DNA of 64,000 bases from Desulforamulus ruminis DSM 2154 (GCF_000215085.1 NC_015589.1:1488001-1552000); one strand, 5' to 3'. Positions 9,297 to 18,245 are shown, counted from the first letter of the stretch. The notes: a model not told the origin generated them from the sequence alone. Translations and numbers: made by a program.

Positions 9297-10432
9297 AAGG
9301 GATTGCCCTGAAAAATAACATTGCCGTAAAATTGCTGGCGTTAATCGTTCTTAGCTTAGTGGTCTCAACCCTGACATTCTTGTTTTTAGGCCATCATTTC
9401 TCATTTCAATTTTGGACCGATCCAAGCCATTATGCAGGAAATTTGGTTATGAAATATAACAGCATCATCCTGTTGATTTTTTTGATAAGCATAGGCATTT
9501 TTATAGGGATCTTTATCTTTCCTGTGAATAAAAAGCTTACTTATATCAAATACCTCACCAATCAAGTAAGCAGAATATCGGAAGTCCATGAATTGGGTCT
9601 TGCGGTTGAGATCAAAGGGAATGATGAGTTAGCGCAATTAGCTTTGAGTATTAATGCAATGTCAAGGGAACTGCAAAGAAAATTTGAACGCGAAAGGGAA
9701 AATGAAAAGACAAAAAACGAGCTGATCACCAATCTATCTCACGATCTGAGAAGCCCGCTTACTTCAATTATTGGGTATATTGATTTAATTAAAAGGAACA
9801 AATTTAACCATGAAGACGAATTGACCGAGTACATTGATACCATCTACCATAAATCGCAAAACCTGAAAAAATTACTGGATGAGTTGTTTGAATATACTAA
9901 ACTGTCTAATCCGGGAATAAGGCTTGATTACCAGGAAATCGAGTTGGGCGGCCTGCTGGAGCAAATGATCGGGGAGTACTTGCCGATCTTTGAAAGAGAA
10001 GGATTAGCACTACAAAAAGATTTTCCCCGGGAAGATATTGAAATTGATTTAGATGTAGAGCAAATGGTAAGGGTTTTTACGAATCTTTTAGAAAACGCCA
10101 GAAAATACAGCATTAAGCCTTCGGAAGTACGGGTATCGCTGAATAAAGCCCCGGACCATGTGCGGATATCATTCATCAATGGGGTTAAGAAGTTGCCTGC
10201 GCAACAACCGGAGAAACTGTTTGAGAGGTTTTATAAAGAGGATTCTTCCCGAACAGAGGAAAGTGGCTCCGGGTTGGGACTGGCTATTGCCCAAAAAATT
10301 GTTGAGTTACATAAAGGCAGCATTGGAGTGGAATATTTGGCCAATGAGATTGAGTTTGTAATTGAATTACCCCTATCGCAGTATAGCGGGTTCACGCTTT
10401 CTGGCAGCAGCCGGTTTGAGCATGAATTTTAG
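9293..10432 (+). CDS. sensor histidine kinase
   Basis: About 379 residues. Two membrane segments (near residues 10-33 and 55-77) enclose only a short external loop of about 20 residues, as in intramembrane-sensing kinases that work with ABC exporters. A HAMP-like linker, an H-box (NLSHDLRSPLTSIIGY), an N-box (NLLENARKYS) and a G-box (GSGLGLAIAQK) follow. The short loop suggests that the signal comes through the transporter and not from direct ligand binding. The start at 9293 overlaps the regulator stop. Confidence 0.9.
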   Translation: MKGIALKNNIAVKLLALIVLSLVVSTLTFLFLGHHFSFQFWTDPSHYAGNLVMKYNSIILLIFLISIGIFIGIFIFPVNKKLTYIKYLTNQVSRISEVHELGLAVEIKGNDELAQLALSINAMSRELQRKFERERENEKTKNELITNLSHDLRSPLTSIIGYIDLIKRNKFNHEDELTEYIDTIYHKSQNLKKLLDELFEYTKLSNPGIRLDYQEIELGGLLEQMIGEYLPIFEREGLALQKDFPREDIEIDLDVEQMVRVFTNLLENARKYSIKPSEVRVSLNKAPDHVRISFINGVKKLPAQQPEKLFERFYKEDSSRTEESGSGLGLAIAQKIVELHKGSIGVEYLANEIEFVIELPLSQYSGFTLSGSSRFEHEF

Positions 10433-10515
10433 AAGATAATGCTGGATATTCAAACTTGTAATTTGACATTTCTTCAGGAAAGACACGTTTTTCATATATC
10501 CTGCCATAGATAAGT

Positions 10516-10556
10516 AAAGGCTGCCTCACAACGTAGGGTTGTGAGGCAGCCTTTGT
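10516..10556. terminator. rho-independent terminator between convergent genes
   Basis: A perfect 17-bp stem (10516-10532 with 10538-10554) and a 5-base loop lie between the kinase gene and the convergent DUF4353 gene. The stem ends are A/T-rich on both strands, so it can stop transcription from both sides. Confidence 0.85.
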
Positions 10557-10605
10557 CAAATGAATGTGAATCTATCGTAAAAACCAAAGATAGATCATAA
10601 TAAAC

Positions 10606-12558
10606 TTACTGAGTGGAGGGATTGCCGCCATTGGGCATCGGCCTTCCGCCGGGTCTTTTTTCCATGCCTCCGCCGCCGGGACCAGGCATGCCGCCCATGC
10701 GGCCGCTAACCTGGGAACCGTCGTCTGAGATGGCGGTAACTGTTCCGGAAATCGTCACATCGGTCAACTTGACGCCGGAGGAATAGGCGCCTCTGGTATA
10801 AAGTCCGTCGCTCAGGTTACCGCTGCAGCTTCCACCGGAGGAAAGGGTGTAGGTTTTGCCCTGCTTCAGATCCGGGGTGCTGATCACGATGGACTGATAA
10901 TCTTTGGCCGGGGAGAAGGTCAGAATGGACTTGCCGCTTTCATCTGCAAGGTTTACCAGGGTCCCGGCTTTCTGGATGGAGGAGTAATAAACAGTCAGGG
11001 AGTTCTGGGTGGAGGTGTTTCCGGGAGCCTGCGCCATACCGGAACTGCCGGCGATGGCAAGAGTCCCTCCGGTAACCTCGCAGGTACCGTCGTAGTCCAT
11101 AGCACCGTTTCCATTGCTGGTAGGACCGTTCACCAGTACGGTGCCGCCGTTGAAATAAAGCTTGCCGTTGGAGTCGATGCCGTCTCCGGAGGCATCAACG
11201 GCCACATAGCCGCCGGTGATGCGGATGAAATAATTTTCATTGGCGCTGAAGTTATTCTGTCCCGGCCTGCCGCCAAGGGAGGATCCATCGTTGCCTCCGG
11301 CTGCGTTCAACCCGTCGTCCCGGGCGGTCAGACGGATGGTTCCGCCGTTCACGGTGATCGACGCGCCTTCCAGGCCTTCATAACATTTGCTGATAAGGAT
11401 GGAACCATCGTCTACCGTCAGGGCGGAATCGGCATGGATGCCGTCATCCCCGGAGGTAATGGCAAATTCTCCGGATTTGATGACAAGGTTGCCGTTTGAA
11501 TGCACTGCATCATCCGAGGAGTCGATGGCAAAAACTCCGCCGGTAATGAGAATGCCGGTTCCCGCTTTGACGCCCTTGGCAGAGACGGTGTCCTCGGCGA
11601 CGTTATTTTCTTTCGCAATAGTTTCCCACTGACCCCGGCCGGGACGGGTCTCGCCGTTACTGCGGGTGCTGGCATTGGCGCTGCCGCCGCCGGTGGTGAG
11701 AGTGAATTCCCCGGCAGTGACCTGCAGCAGTGTTTCCGCCTGAATGCCGTCATTGCCCGCTGTAATGGTGAACTGGCCGCCGTCCAGGGAAATCCAGCCT
11801 TTTGTCCCGTCTTCGTCATTATTGGATTGAATAGCGTCTTCCCCGGCTTCAATGTTAAAGGTGCCGTCGTGAATGGCAATGGAATCCCGGCCGCGCAACC
11901 CGTCCTTGGCGGCTGTAATGTCCAGGGTGCCGCCGGTAATGATCAAGTTGTCCTTGGTACCAATGCCGTTGTTGAAATTGCCCTTGACCTTCAGAGAACC
12001 GGAACCGTTGATGGTCAGGTCGTCCTGGCTAAAAATAGCCGCGTCCGGTTCATCCTCTCCTTCAGCATAGGTGTAAGCGGTGCCGTCCTCCACGGTGTTC
12101 TTAGTACCATCGGCCAGGGTCAGGATCATTTTGTCCGCTTGTTTGGAATAAATCGGCGCACTGTCGGAGCAGGACAAATTGGCACCGTTGAGCACCAGCC
12201 TTACGGTATCGTCTTTCCCCGCGTCAACCACGATCTGGCCATCGGTCAAGGTGCCGTTAAACACATAGGTACCGGCGGCGGAGATGGTGAGAATACGGTC
12301 TTCGGCGGCAGCCCCCGTACCGTCTACGGCAAAGGAACTGCCCTTTAAGGTGATGGTCGTTGCGGTGGATGCATCCCAACTGCCGTCCAGATCCTCACGA
12401 CTGTATTCCACTGCGATGGGGTTGATTTCGGTTGCAGAATCCGTCACGGCAGCAGGGGATGAAACTGTATCCACGGCAGCCGCGCAGCCCGTAAATCCGG
12501 CGATTGTCATCAGAGCGGCAAGCAGCAGCGACAAATATCTCAAGGCCCTGTTTTTCAT
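10606..12558 (-). CDS. DUF4353 carbohydrate-binding-domain lipoprotein
   Basis: A protein of about 650 residues with a lipoprotein signal (MKNRALRYLSLLLAALMTIA, lipobox FTGC). Many short repeats of the type SDDGIHADSALTVDDGSI alternate glycine turns with beta strands, as in a right-handed beta-helix. The C-terminus is Gly/Pro/Met-rich (GGMPGPGGGG). The family is annotated as carbohydrate-binding (DUF4353). ATG 12558 is used because AAGGAGG fits it; the longer frame to 12603 only reads into duplicated upstream DNA. It is the last gene of the VTC/DUF4956/CotH cluster and is probably an exposed envelope protein. Confidence 0.85.
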   Translation of the reverse strand: MKNRALRYLSLLLAALMTIAGFTGCAAAVDTVSSPAAVTDSATEINPIAVEYSREDLDGSWDASTATTITLKGSSFAVDGTGAAAEDRILTISAAGTYVFNGTLTDGQIVVDAGKDDTVRLVLNGANLSCSDSAPIYSKQADKMILTLADGTKNTVEDGTAYTYAEGEDEPDAAIFSQDDLTINGSGSLKVKGNFNNGIGTKDNLIITGGTLDITAAKDGLRGRDSIAIHDGTFNIEAGEDAIQSNNDEDGTKGWISLDGGQFTITAGNDGIQAETLLQVTAGEFTLTTGGGSANASTRSNGETRPGRGQWETIAKENNVAEDTVSAKGVKAGTGILITGGVFAIDSSDDAVHSNGNLVIKSGEFAITSGDDGIHADSALTVDDGSILISKCYEGLEGASITVNGGTIRLTARDDGLNAAGGNDGSSLGGRPGQNNFSANENYFIRITGGYVAVDASGDGIDSNGKLYFNGGTVLVNGPTSNGNGAMDYDGTCEVTGGTLAIAGSSGMAQAPGNTSTQNSLTVYYSSIQKAGTLVNLADESGKSILTFSPAKDYQSIVISTPDLKQGKTYTLSSGGSCSGNLSDGLYTRGAYSSGVKLTDVTISGTVTAISDDGSQVSGRMGGMPGPGGGGMEKRPGGRPMPNGGNPSTQ

Positions 12559-12576
12559 TTTATCATTCCTCCTTAT

Positions 12577-12635
12577 CTCGAATGGCAGACCGCCCGCAAA
12601 CAATCTTAGATTTCCGTTGCGATCGCGCAGTCCAT
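12577..12635 (-). pseudogene. fragment of a DUF4956 gene 3' end
   Basis: About 59 bases align with 14644-14706, the last codons of the DUF4956 gene, in the same orientation. Shared blocks include GCCCGCAAACAAT and GCGCAGTCCAT. Only the 3' end is present. Together with the intact copy it brackets the cotH gene as imperfect direct repeats. Confidence 0.75.
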
Positions 12636-12689
12636 ATTGTGGTTTTTACTTGATCAATCCGTCTTTTTTAAGTGACAGAGAGGGAAGAT

Positions 12690-12758
12690 CCCTTTTGTCA
12701 TTTAAACTGAATTGCCCATAACAAAAGGGTTGCCGGCATAGGCCTACAGCCCTTTTGT
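12690..12758 (-). promoter_or_regulatory. three-part complementary segments in the cotH-DUF4353 gap
   Basis: The nine-mer CCCTTTTGT occurs at 12690-12698 and 12750-12758, and its complement ACAAAAGGG sits between them at 12721-12729. In the transcript the middle copy can pair with either outer copy, but not both, so two mutually exclusive hairpins are possible. No clear U-run follows either one. It may be an attenuator, a processing site or chance. Confidence 0.4.
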
Positions 12759-12807
12759 CGTTTATCATCTACAACCTAAAAGAATGCTTTGGAAGTAAAC
12801 GCAAGCT

Positions 12808-14616
12808 TTAGTGAGTTGCACGGCTTCCCTGAGACATTTTGAGCATTTGTGTGATTTGCTCGTCACTAATCCCCAAATCCAAAAGCTTTGTTCGCTGATC
12901 TTCGGTCAATTGACCATTTTCCGCCGACTGGATGATTTCCATGGCCGAGCGCAGCGCCTCTTGATTTATGCCTTCAGGTATTATGCCGCCTCCCGTAGGC
13001 TGACCATTGGGGGCTCCGCCGCCCTGGGTCCCCATAGCGGAAAGATTCACTGTAGAAGCGTCAACTAGTTTACCGGGATCAGCCTTCTGCCCTTCGGTTG
13101 TCGATGGGATGGTACCGCCAAGCTGCCCTTGAATGCTTTGGCTTCTTAGGGTACCAAATTTTTTCAGCTCTACCATTGCTTTCTGATATTCTTCATAGCT
13201 GTAACTAGCGGAGGGGTCATTTTTTATATGCTCCGAGATGAGTGTGTTAACCTCATCAACTTTCTGCTCAAATTTGTCATTTGCAAAGTAACCTTCTATA
13301 ATTTCCTGCAAATATTCATGGTATTTTTCCAAATATTCCGGGACCTCCAGCAGTTTGCCCAACAAAGGACGCTCATCCATACTCACTCCTGAAACCGGAG
13401 TGTCAATGGGGAAGTTTACCACGTCCCTTGCGTTGCGGGATTGGAACGCGCCAAAAGCGAGATTATAGTCCCACGGCAGCATACTGATCCGGCCGTCATT
13501 CTCATAAAGCAGATAATTATGCCCCATATTGGAGATATAGCTGTCCAAATTGACAACCACGGTGTGGGCTGCAAAGTATCTAAGCGTGGCGTCAACATCT
13601 ACGTATTTTTCTAAATCCTTTCCTTCATTTAATCCTTTCAATGCGGCAATGACTCTTTGGTGATCTTTTGTATCGGTCTTGGTTTTGGCGTTGTCAAAGA
13701 TGGCGGAGTAGCTGGATTCGTTATCGTCGGTATACACAAGGGAGACGCCATTGCCGGCCATATTGGGCATGCCGCCGCGACCAGCACCCGGTCCGTCGTT
13801 TCTTCTACCCGTTTCGCTTTCTTCTCCAACCGGACCGCTGGGAGGCGTTGGAGGCATTTTATCTGCGTTGCCTGCACCGGCCTGCGGTAACTTTTCAGTG
13901 CCGTCTGATGCAACCGGCGCAAAACGTCTAGATTCTCCCTCTTTTTGTCCGCCGTAATTATCCGGCTGTCCACCGCCCATGTCGTTATCCGGTTTGTAGA
14001 GTTCACCATCGTCATTCTTGGCACGTTCCTTATAGCTTCCGTCCAAATCTTCAATGGCCAGATAGAATCCCCAGTTTTTACCATTTACCCTTATGTCGGC
14101 GTATGCGAACAGCGGTGCATCGACACCGATATACCTCATAATGTCGTAGCTCAGATATTCCTTCATTGATGTTGCATCGGCATAATTGCCATTAAGTACA
14201 AGCTTGTCAAGCCCCATCCAGGTTTGCCCGTCCACATATTCGTCAAATTTAATTTTAAAGCTATAACGGTCTGTGGTTTCGTCACGGGCGATACTCGATA
14301 AGCTGGAATTGCCTTTGGCACGAATACCTGCATTCTTAATCAGTGTGCCATTTATGGTCACGTCCGCTTGGATGTATTCCTTATCGGTTGCGTTATCCAA
14401 CAAATACTGCCAATCGCTGTCATTGACGGATATTTCAATTGTCATAATTTTTGTTTGGTCAATTTCATCAGCGTAAGAAAGGGCGGCTGCTGCTCCAACC
14501 GCTTCACTGGAAGCAGCTTCCGCCCATTTTGGAGTTTGCCATGGGAAGCCCAATGCAGTTATGCTGCATAGGCATAGCAATAAAGGAACAAACGCAAACA
14601 GAATGATTTTTTTCAT
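12808..14616 (-). CDS. cotH: CotH kinase family protein
   Basis: About 602 residues with an N-terminal signal sequence (MKKIILFAFVPLLLCLCSI). The CotH fold follows from about residue 55, including LVLNGNYADATSMKEYLSYD, the HNYLLYENDGRIS strand pair and PWDYNLAFG with the metal-binding Asp of the kinase-like family. A Gly/Pro-rich, low-complexity insert occupies about residues 210-280 and another is near the C-terminus. CotH proteins in spores phosphorylate coat proteins; this one is secreted and lies in a VTC/DUF4956 cluster, so an envelope role is likelier. ATG 14616 is chosen for its GGGAGG. Confidence 0.87.
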   Translation of the reverse strand: MKKIILFAFVPLLLCLCSITALGFPWQTPKWAEAASSEAVGAAAALSYADEIDQTKIMTIEISVNDSDWQYLLDNATDKEYIQADVTINGTLIKNAGIRAKGNSSLSSIARDETTDRYSFKIKFDEYVDGQTWMGLDKLVLNGNYADATSMKEYLSYDIMRYIGVDAPLFAYADIRVNGKNWGFYLAIEDLDGSYKERAKNDDGELYKPDNDMGGGQPDNYGGQKEGESRRFAPVASDGTEKLPQAGAGNADKMPPTPPSGPVGEESETGRRNDGPGAGRGGMPNMAGNGVSLVYTDDNESSYSAIFDNAKTKTDTKDHQRVIAALKGLNEGKDLEKYVDVDATLRYFAAHTVVVNLDSYISNMGHNYLLYENDGRISMLPWDYNLAFGAFQSRNARDVVNFPIDTPVSGVSMDERPLLGKLLEVPEYLEKYHEYLQEIIEGYFANDKFEQKVDEVNTLISEHIKNDPSASYSYEEYQKAMVELKKFGTLRSQSIQGQLGGTIPSTTEGQKADPGKLVDASTVNLSAMGTQGGGAPNGQPTGGGIIPEGINQEALRSAMEIIQSAENGQLTEDQRTKLLDLGISDEQITQMLKMSQGSRATH

Positions 14617-14632
14617 GATTGCCTCCCTATAC

Positions 14633-15310
14633 TTATAATTCATCCCGACTGGCAGAGACCCGCCCGCAAACAATGTTCAAATTTCCGTTGCGGCAGCGCA
14701 GTCCATCCAGAAAATTCTTGTCTATGGCCGGTTCTTTAAGAACGATGTGGTAATGCAGCTCATACAGGCTGCCCATATTGGTGGTCTTAACCTGAACCAG
14801 TTCCGCGGTTTTGGTATAGGTGTTGAACAGATCGTCAAAGATGCCGGAGTAATCCAGATTTTCCGGAATGGTGATTTTCAGCAGCTTTTCAGTTTTCTTT
14901 TCTTCTCCAAAGTGGACGGTGGTTAAAAGGATGGACGCTAATCCGACAACGAGCAGGAAAATAAAAGCAATCCCCAGGTACCCCATGCCGGTGGCAAGTC
15001 CAACAGCCATGGCAAAAAAGATACTGCCGATTTCCCTTGCGCTGCCCGGAATGGACCGGAAACGTACCAGACTAAAGGCGCCCATCACCGCCAAACCGGT
15101 GCCCAGATTGCCGTTCACAAGCATAATCACGATTTGAACCATGGACGGAAGCAGGGCCAAAGTGACCACAAAGTTTTTGCTGTATGTATTGCGGTACATG
15201 TACACCATGGCCACTCCGATTCCGAGAACCAGGGAAGTTAAGGTACAGAAAAGCAGATTTTGCAGGGTAAAAGAGCTTGCTGTCATTAGATTTAAAATTG
15301 TATCAGGCAC
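14633..15310 (-). CDS. DUF4956 membrane protein
   Basis: About 225 residues. Membrane segments run from about residue 12 to 120 (LLFCTLTSLVLGIGVAMVYMY and four more), with the conserved GAFSLVRFRSIPGSAREIG loop. A soluble C-terminal domain of ~90 residues follows. The GTG at 15310 with AAGGCGGA upstream is preferred; the frame extends further but that part lies inside the upstream gene. The start overlaps the VTC gene stop by 8 bases. In many Firmicutes this family neighbours a VTC-domain gene, which suggests that the pair makes or exports polyphosphate or a related polymer; the exact function is unknown. Confidence 0.85.
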   Translation of the reverse strand: MPDTILNLMTASSFTLQNLLFCTLTSLVLGIGVAMVYMYRNTYSKNFVVTLALLPSMVQIVIMLVNGNLGTGLAVMGAFSLVRFRSIPGSAREIGSIFFAMAVGLATGMGYLGIAFIFLLVVGLASILLTTVHFGEEKKTEKLLKITIPENLDYSGIFDDLFNTYTKTAELVQVKTTNMGSLYELHYHIVLKEPAIDKNFLDGLRCRNGNLNIVCGRVSASRDEL

Positions 15311-16028
15311 AGATGATTCCGCCTTTCTTATACACATTGCGCAGGATGTGTTCTTTGTAACAGGTTCCATATTTAGAAAAGGAAGTAGGGAAAATTTCTA
15401 AATTAGAAAGAATGCGGCTGAGCCACAGGGGCATGGTTCCGGGAATTTTAATCTCCATCAAGACATTTCCCGATTTAAGCAGGGGATTTCCCCAGTCCCC
15501 TTTGGCTAGATCCAACTGAGACTGCCTCCAGCGGATGTTGCGGTCAAAGGTGATGCGCAGATCGGCATCCTCATTGCCATATAGAGCGAGACGGTCATAA
15601 GCGATGAATACTTTGGGAACCGGTTGATACATTTTCAGGAACCAGTCGATTTCCTGAAGAATCTGACCGGAGGATTCCGGATATTCACCCTGCAGGAGAT
15701 AGTGTCTGGATTTCTCCAGGGTGAGAGACGCCCGTCTTTTGTAGACTTCGCCTTTGAACTTCTTTTTCAGTTCCAGGAAAACGGTGCTGTTGGTCTTAGG
15801 CACACCATAACTGCGCAGCCGAAATTTTTCCTTATAGACCGGCTTTTCAATGGATGCCCGGATGAGTTCGTAGCTGTGGGTATCGAAATAAAGGTTGCAG
15901 ATGGTGTGCAGGCCGTAAAGGTCCTCTGTCATGGAGCCCTTTAGCCGTTCCATAAGGGCTTGATGCTGCCCCTGGTTTAACAGGTATTTTTTTTCATAAC
16001 GTTTAAATACATCTTGATACTGAGTCAT
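15303..16028 (-). CDS. VTC-domain protein (polyphosphate polymerase-like)
   Basis: About 241 residues matching the catalytic VTC domain, from FKRYEKKYLL through the basic beta-strand set (KFRLRSYG, FLELKKKFKGEVYKRR) to VLMEIKIPG and KYGTCY. Alternating Arg/Lys on strands lines the tunnel that binds polyphosphate in the yeast VTC complex. ATG 16028 fits a GGAGTG site. It is the first gene of a four-gene run on the reverse strand. A role in polyphosphate synthesis is inferred from the family and not proven for the bacterial branch. Confidence 0.85.
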   Translation of the reverse strand: MTQYQDVFKRYEKKYLLNQGQHQALMERLKGSMTEDLYGLHTICNLYFDTHSYELIRASIEKPVYKEKFRLRSYGVPKTNSTVFLELKKKFKGEVYKRRASLTLEKSRHYLLQGEYPESSGQILQEIDWFLKMYQPVPKVFIAYDRLALYGNEDADLRITFDRNIRWRQSQLDLAKGDWGNPLLKSGNVLMEIKIPGTMPLWLSRILSNLEIFPTSFSKYGTCYKEHILRNVYKKGGIICA

Positions 16029-16139
16029 AGGAAACACTCCATTTCCATTTATTTTCAGCTTCAGCCCGGTTATGCTTTGGTAAAAGAACTGTAGCATCGG
16101 GCAGCCTTGTTTTCCGTGCCTTTATCATACTGCCCGTAA

Positions 16140-16179
16140 CTGAAATTACCCTGAAAAGTTGCTTTCAGAGTAATTTCAG
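16140..16179. promoter_or_regulatory. dyad of TTTCAG tandem boxes between VTC operon and its TCS
   Basis: Two 17-bp arms with one mismatch (16140-16156 and 16163-16179) are separated by six bases. Each arm holds two TTTCAG (or CTGAAA) hexamers 11 bp apart, the spacing used by OmpR/PhoB-type tandem dimers. The site sits in the 277-bp gap between the divergent VTC operon and the response regulator, so one site could control both. Confidence 0.7.
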
Positions 16180-16305
16180 ATTTTCCTGATATGATGTGAC
16201 CAAAACAGGAGAGGGATCTCCTGGGATTTAGGAGCGATTTAAATGAATTCCCCGGCTGTGTTATGATACTGATGATGATACGATAAAGGAAAGCAAGGTG
16301 GGATC

Positions 16306-16983
16306 ATGCGGATATTAATTGTGGAGGACGAGATCCGTCTGGCGGAAGCCCTGGGTCAGATCATGAGCGAACATAAGTACGCGGTGGACATGGTCCATGA
16401 TGGCGCGGATGGTCTGGATTATGCCCTGAGCGGTCTTTATGATGTGATTGTGCTGGACGTGATGCTGCCGAAGCGAAGCGGTTTTGAAGTGGTGCGGGAA
16501 CTGCGCGCCAAAAAGGTTGCCACTCCCGTGCTTCTCCTCACAGCCAGGGATGAAATTACGGATAAGGTAATCGGATTGGACTGCGGTGCTGATGACTACA
16601 TGACCAAGCCCTTTTCTCCCGAGGAACTTCTGGCTCGCATCCGGGCTCTGGCCAGGAGGCAGGGAGAAGTGGTGCTGGAGGAGTTATCCTTTGCCGATCT
16701 GACGCTTAATTTGTCCACCCGTTGCCTTTGCTCCGGGTCAAAATCGGTGCACTTGGGATTTAAAGAGTTTGAGGTGTTAAAAATTTTAATGTCCAATCCC
16801 AAAATTGTGGTACCTAAAGAAGACTTGATCACCAAGGTCTGGGGGATGGAATCCAACGCGGAAGATAACAATGTTGAGGCTTATATCTCTTTCCTGCGCA
16901 AAAAGTTCTTTTTTCTTGGCTCCAAGGCCGGTATTGGCACGGTTCGTAAAGTGGGTTACCGGTTAGAGGCGGAAGAAATATGA
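16306..16983 (+). CDS. OmpR-family response regulator
   Basis: A 225-residue regulator. The receiver has EDE near residue 7, the phospho-Asp in VIVLDVMLPK and Lys in MTKPF. The winged helix (LGFKEFEVLKILMSN) ends in the usual VRKVGYRL hairpin. It is divergent from the VTC/DUF4956/CotH/DUF4353 cluster, and its stop overlaps the kinase start. It likely controls that cluster and itself through the TTTCAG dyad. Confidence 0.92.
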   Translation: MRILIVEDEIRLAEALGQIMSEHKYAVDMVHDGADGLDYALSGLYDVIVLDVMLPKRSGFEVVRELRAKKVATPVLLLTARDEITDKVIGLDCGADDYMTKPFSPEELLARIRALARRQGEVVLEELSFADLTLNLSTRCLCSGSKSVHLGFKEFEVLKILMSNPKIVVPKEDLITKVWGMESNAEDNNVEAYISFLRKKFFFLGSKAGIGTVRKVGYRLEAEEI

Positions 16984-18212
16984 TCCATAAGCTGCGCAGA
17001 AAATTCATTCTCATTAATATGACACTGGTCAGCCTGGTGCTGCTTATTGTATTTGCCGCCATCTGCTTTTTTAGCTATCAGCGAATGCAAATGGAAAGCT
17101 ACGACGCCATGCGGCGGGCTATTGCCCGTGAACCCAACATGGCGCCGCCCATAATGGAAATCGGGGGCAAGCGGCCGCAGAAGCCTGTACCGATGATTCC
17201 CATATTCAGCGTTGCGCTGGATGAAAATAAAAGGATTCATTCTATTAGAAGGGAAAATGTAGCCGTTTCCGATGAAGTGGCCGCCGAAGCAACAGAACGG
17301 GCGCTAGCTTCGGACAGCATGAGTGGTGTCTTGTTTGATCTGAAACTGCGCTATCTGGTAGCACAAACTCCCGATGGCGTAAAAATTGCTTTTGCCGATA
17401 TGGAAAGAGAACTAGGTTCTATGACCAGCCTGCTGATTACCTTATTGATGGTTGGCTTGGGCGGACTGGCCGCTTTCTTTTTTATCAGCCTATTCCTTTC
17501 CGGATGGGCCCTGCGGCCGGTGGAAAAAGCCTGGGAGCAGCAGCGGCAGTTCGTGGCCGACGCTTCTCATGAACTGAAAACGCCGTTAACGGTAATTTTG
17601 GCCAACATCGGCATTCTGCTTTCGAACCGCCAGGACACCATTGAACGGCAGATTAAATGGGTGGAATATACCCAAGCGGAAGCCAACCGTATGAAAAAAC
17701 TGACGGATGACCTGCTCTTTCTGGCTAAATCCGATACCATGCAGATGCCGGTACCGCAAACAAAACTAAATTTCAGCGACGCGGTTTGGAGCTGCCTGCT
17801 CCCCTTTGAATCAGTGGCCTTTGAACAGGGAATTGCTCTCAATAGTGAAATTGCTCCTGACATTACCCTGCTGGGGGATGAAAGCCAGCTTAAGCAACTG
17901 GTGGTGATTCTGCTGGATAATGCCTGCAAGTATGCCGGTAGAAATGGAGCTGTAACAATTACCCTGAAACGAATTCAGGAAAAGGTTCAATTATTCGTCA
18001 ATAACACCGGCCCACCCATCCCCGCAGATCAGCTTCTTCATATCTTTGAGCGGTTTTACCGGGTGGACGGTTCACGGGCTCGCGAACACGGCGGCTATGG
18101 ACTGGGACTGGCCATTGCTAAAACCATTGTGGAGAACTATCACGGAAAGATTTCAGTGGCTAGCAATGAGCAAGGGGGCACAACCTTTATCTGCACTTTC
18201 CCGATAAAGTAG
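16980..18212 (+). CDS. sensor histidine kinase
   Basis: A 410-residue membrane kinase. Membrane segment 1 spans about residues 11-33, an external domain of ~100 residues follows, and membrane segment 2 is near residues 155-180. No clear HAMP domain is seen before the H-box (DASHELKTPLTVILANI), N-box (LLDNACKYAG), and G-box (GYGLGLAIAK). The external part is Pro/Met-rich near its start (NMAPPIMEIGGKRPQKPV), an unusual composition also found in kinases of the window's other systems. It overlaps the regulator by four bases. Confidence 0.9.
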   Translation: MIHKLRRKFILINMTLVSLVLLIVFAAICFFSYQRMQMESYDAMRRAIAREPNMAPPIMEIGGKRPQKPVPMIPIFSVALDENKRIHSIRRENVAVSDEVAAEATERALASDSMSGVLFDLKLRYLVAQTPDGVKIAFADMERELGSMTSLLITLLMVGLGGLAAFFFISLFLSGWALRPVEKAWEQQRQFVADASHELKTPLTVILANIGILLSNRQDTIERQIKWVEYTQAEANRMKKLTDDLLFLAKSDTMQMPVPQTKLNFSDAVWSCLLPFESVAFEQGIALNSEIAPDITLLGDESQLKQLVVILLDNACKYAGRNGAVTITLKRIQEKVQLFVNNTGPPIPADQLLHIFERFYRVDGSRAREHGGYGLGLAIAKTIVENYHGKISVASNEQGGTTFICTFPIK

Positions 18213-18245
18213 GGGTTTTATAGCAGAGAATTAAACGGACCATAG

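Noticed and set aside
11500-12348. Long open frame on the + strand opposite the DUF4353 gene
   Set aside because: It is the mirror of a repetitive, GC-rich gene on the other strand and has no ribosome site or family resemblance.
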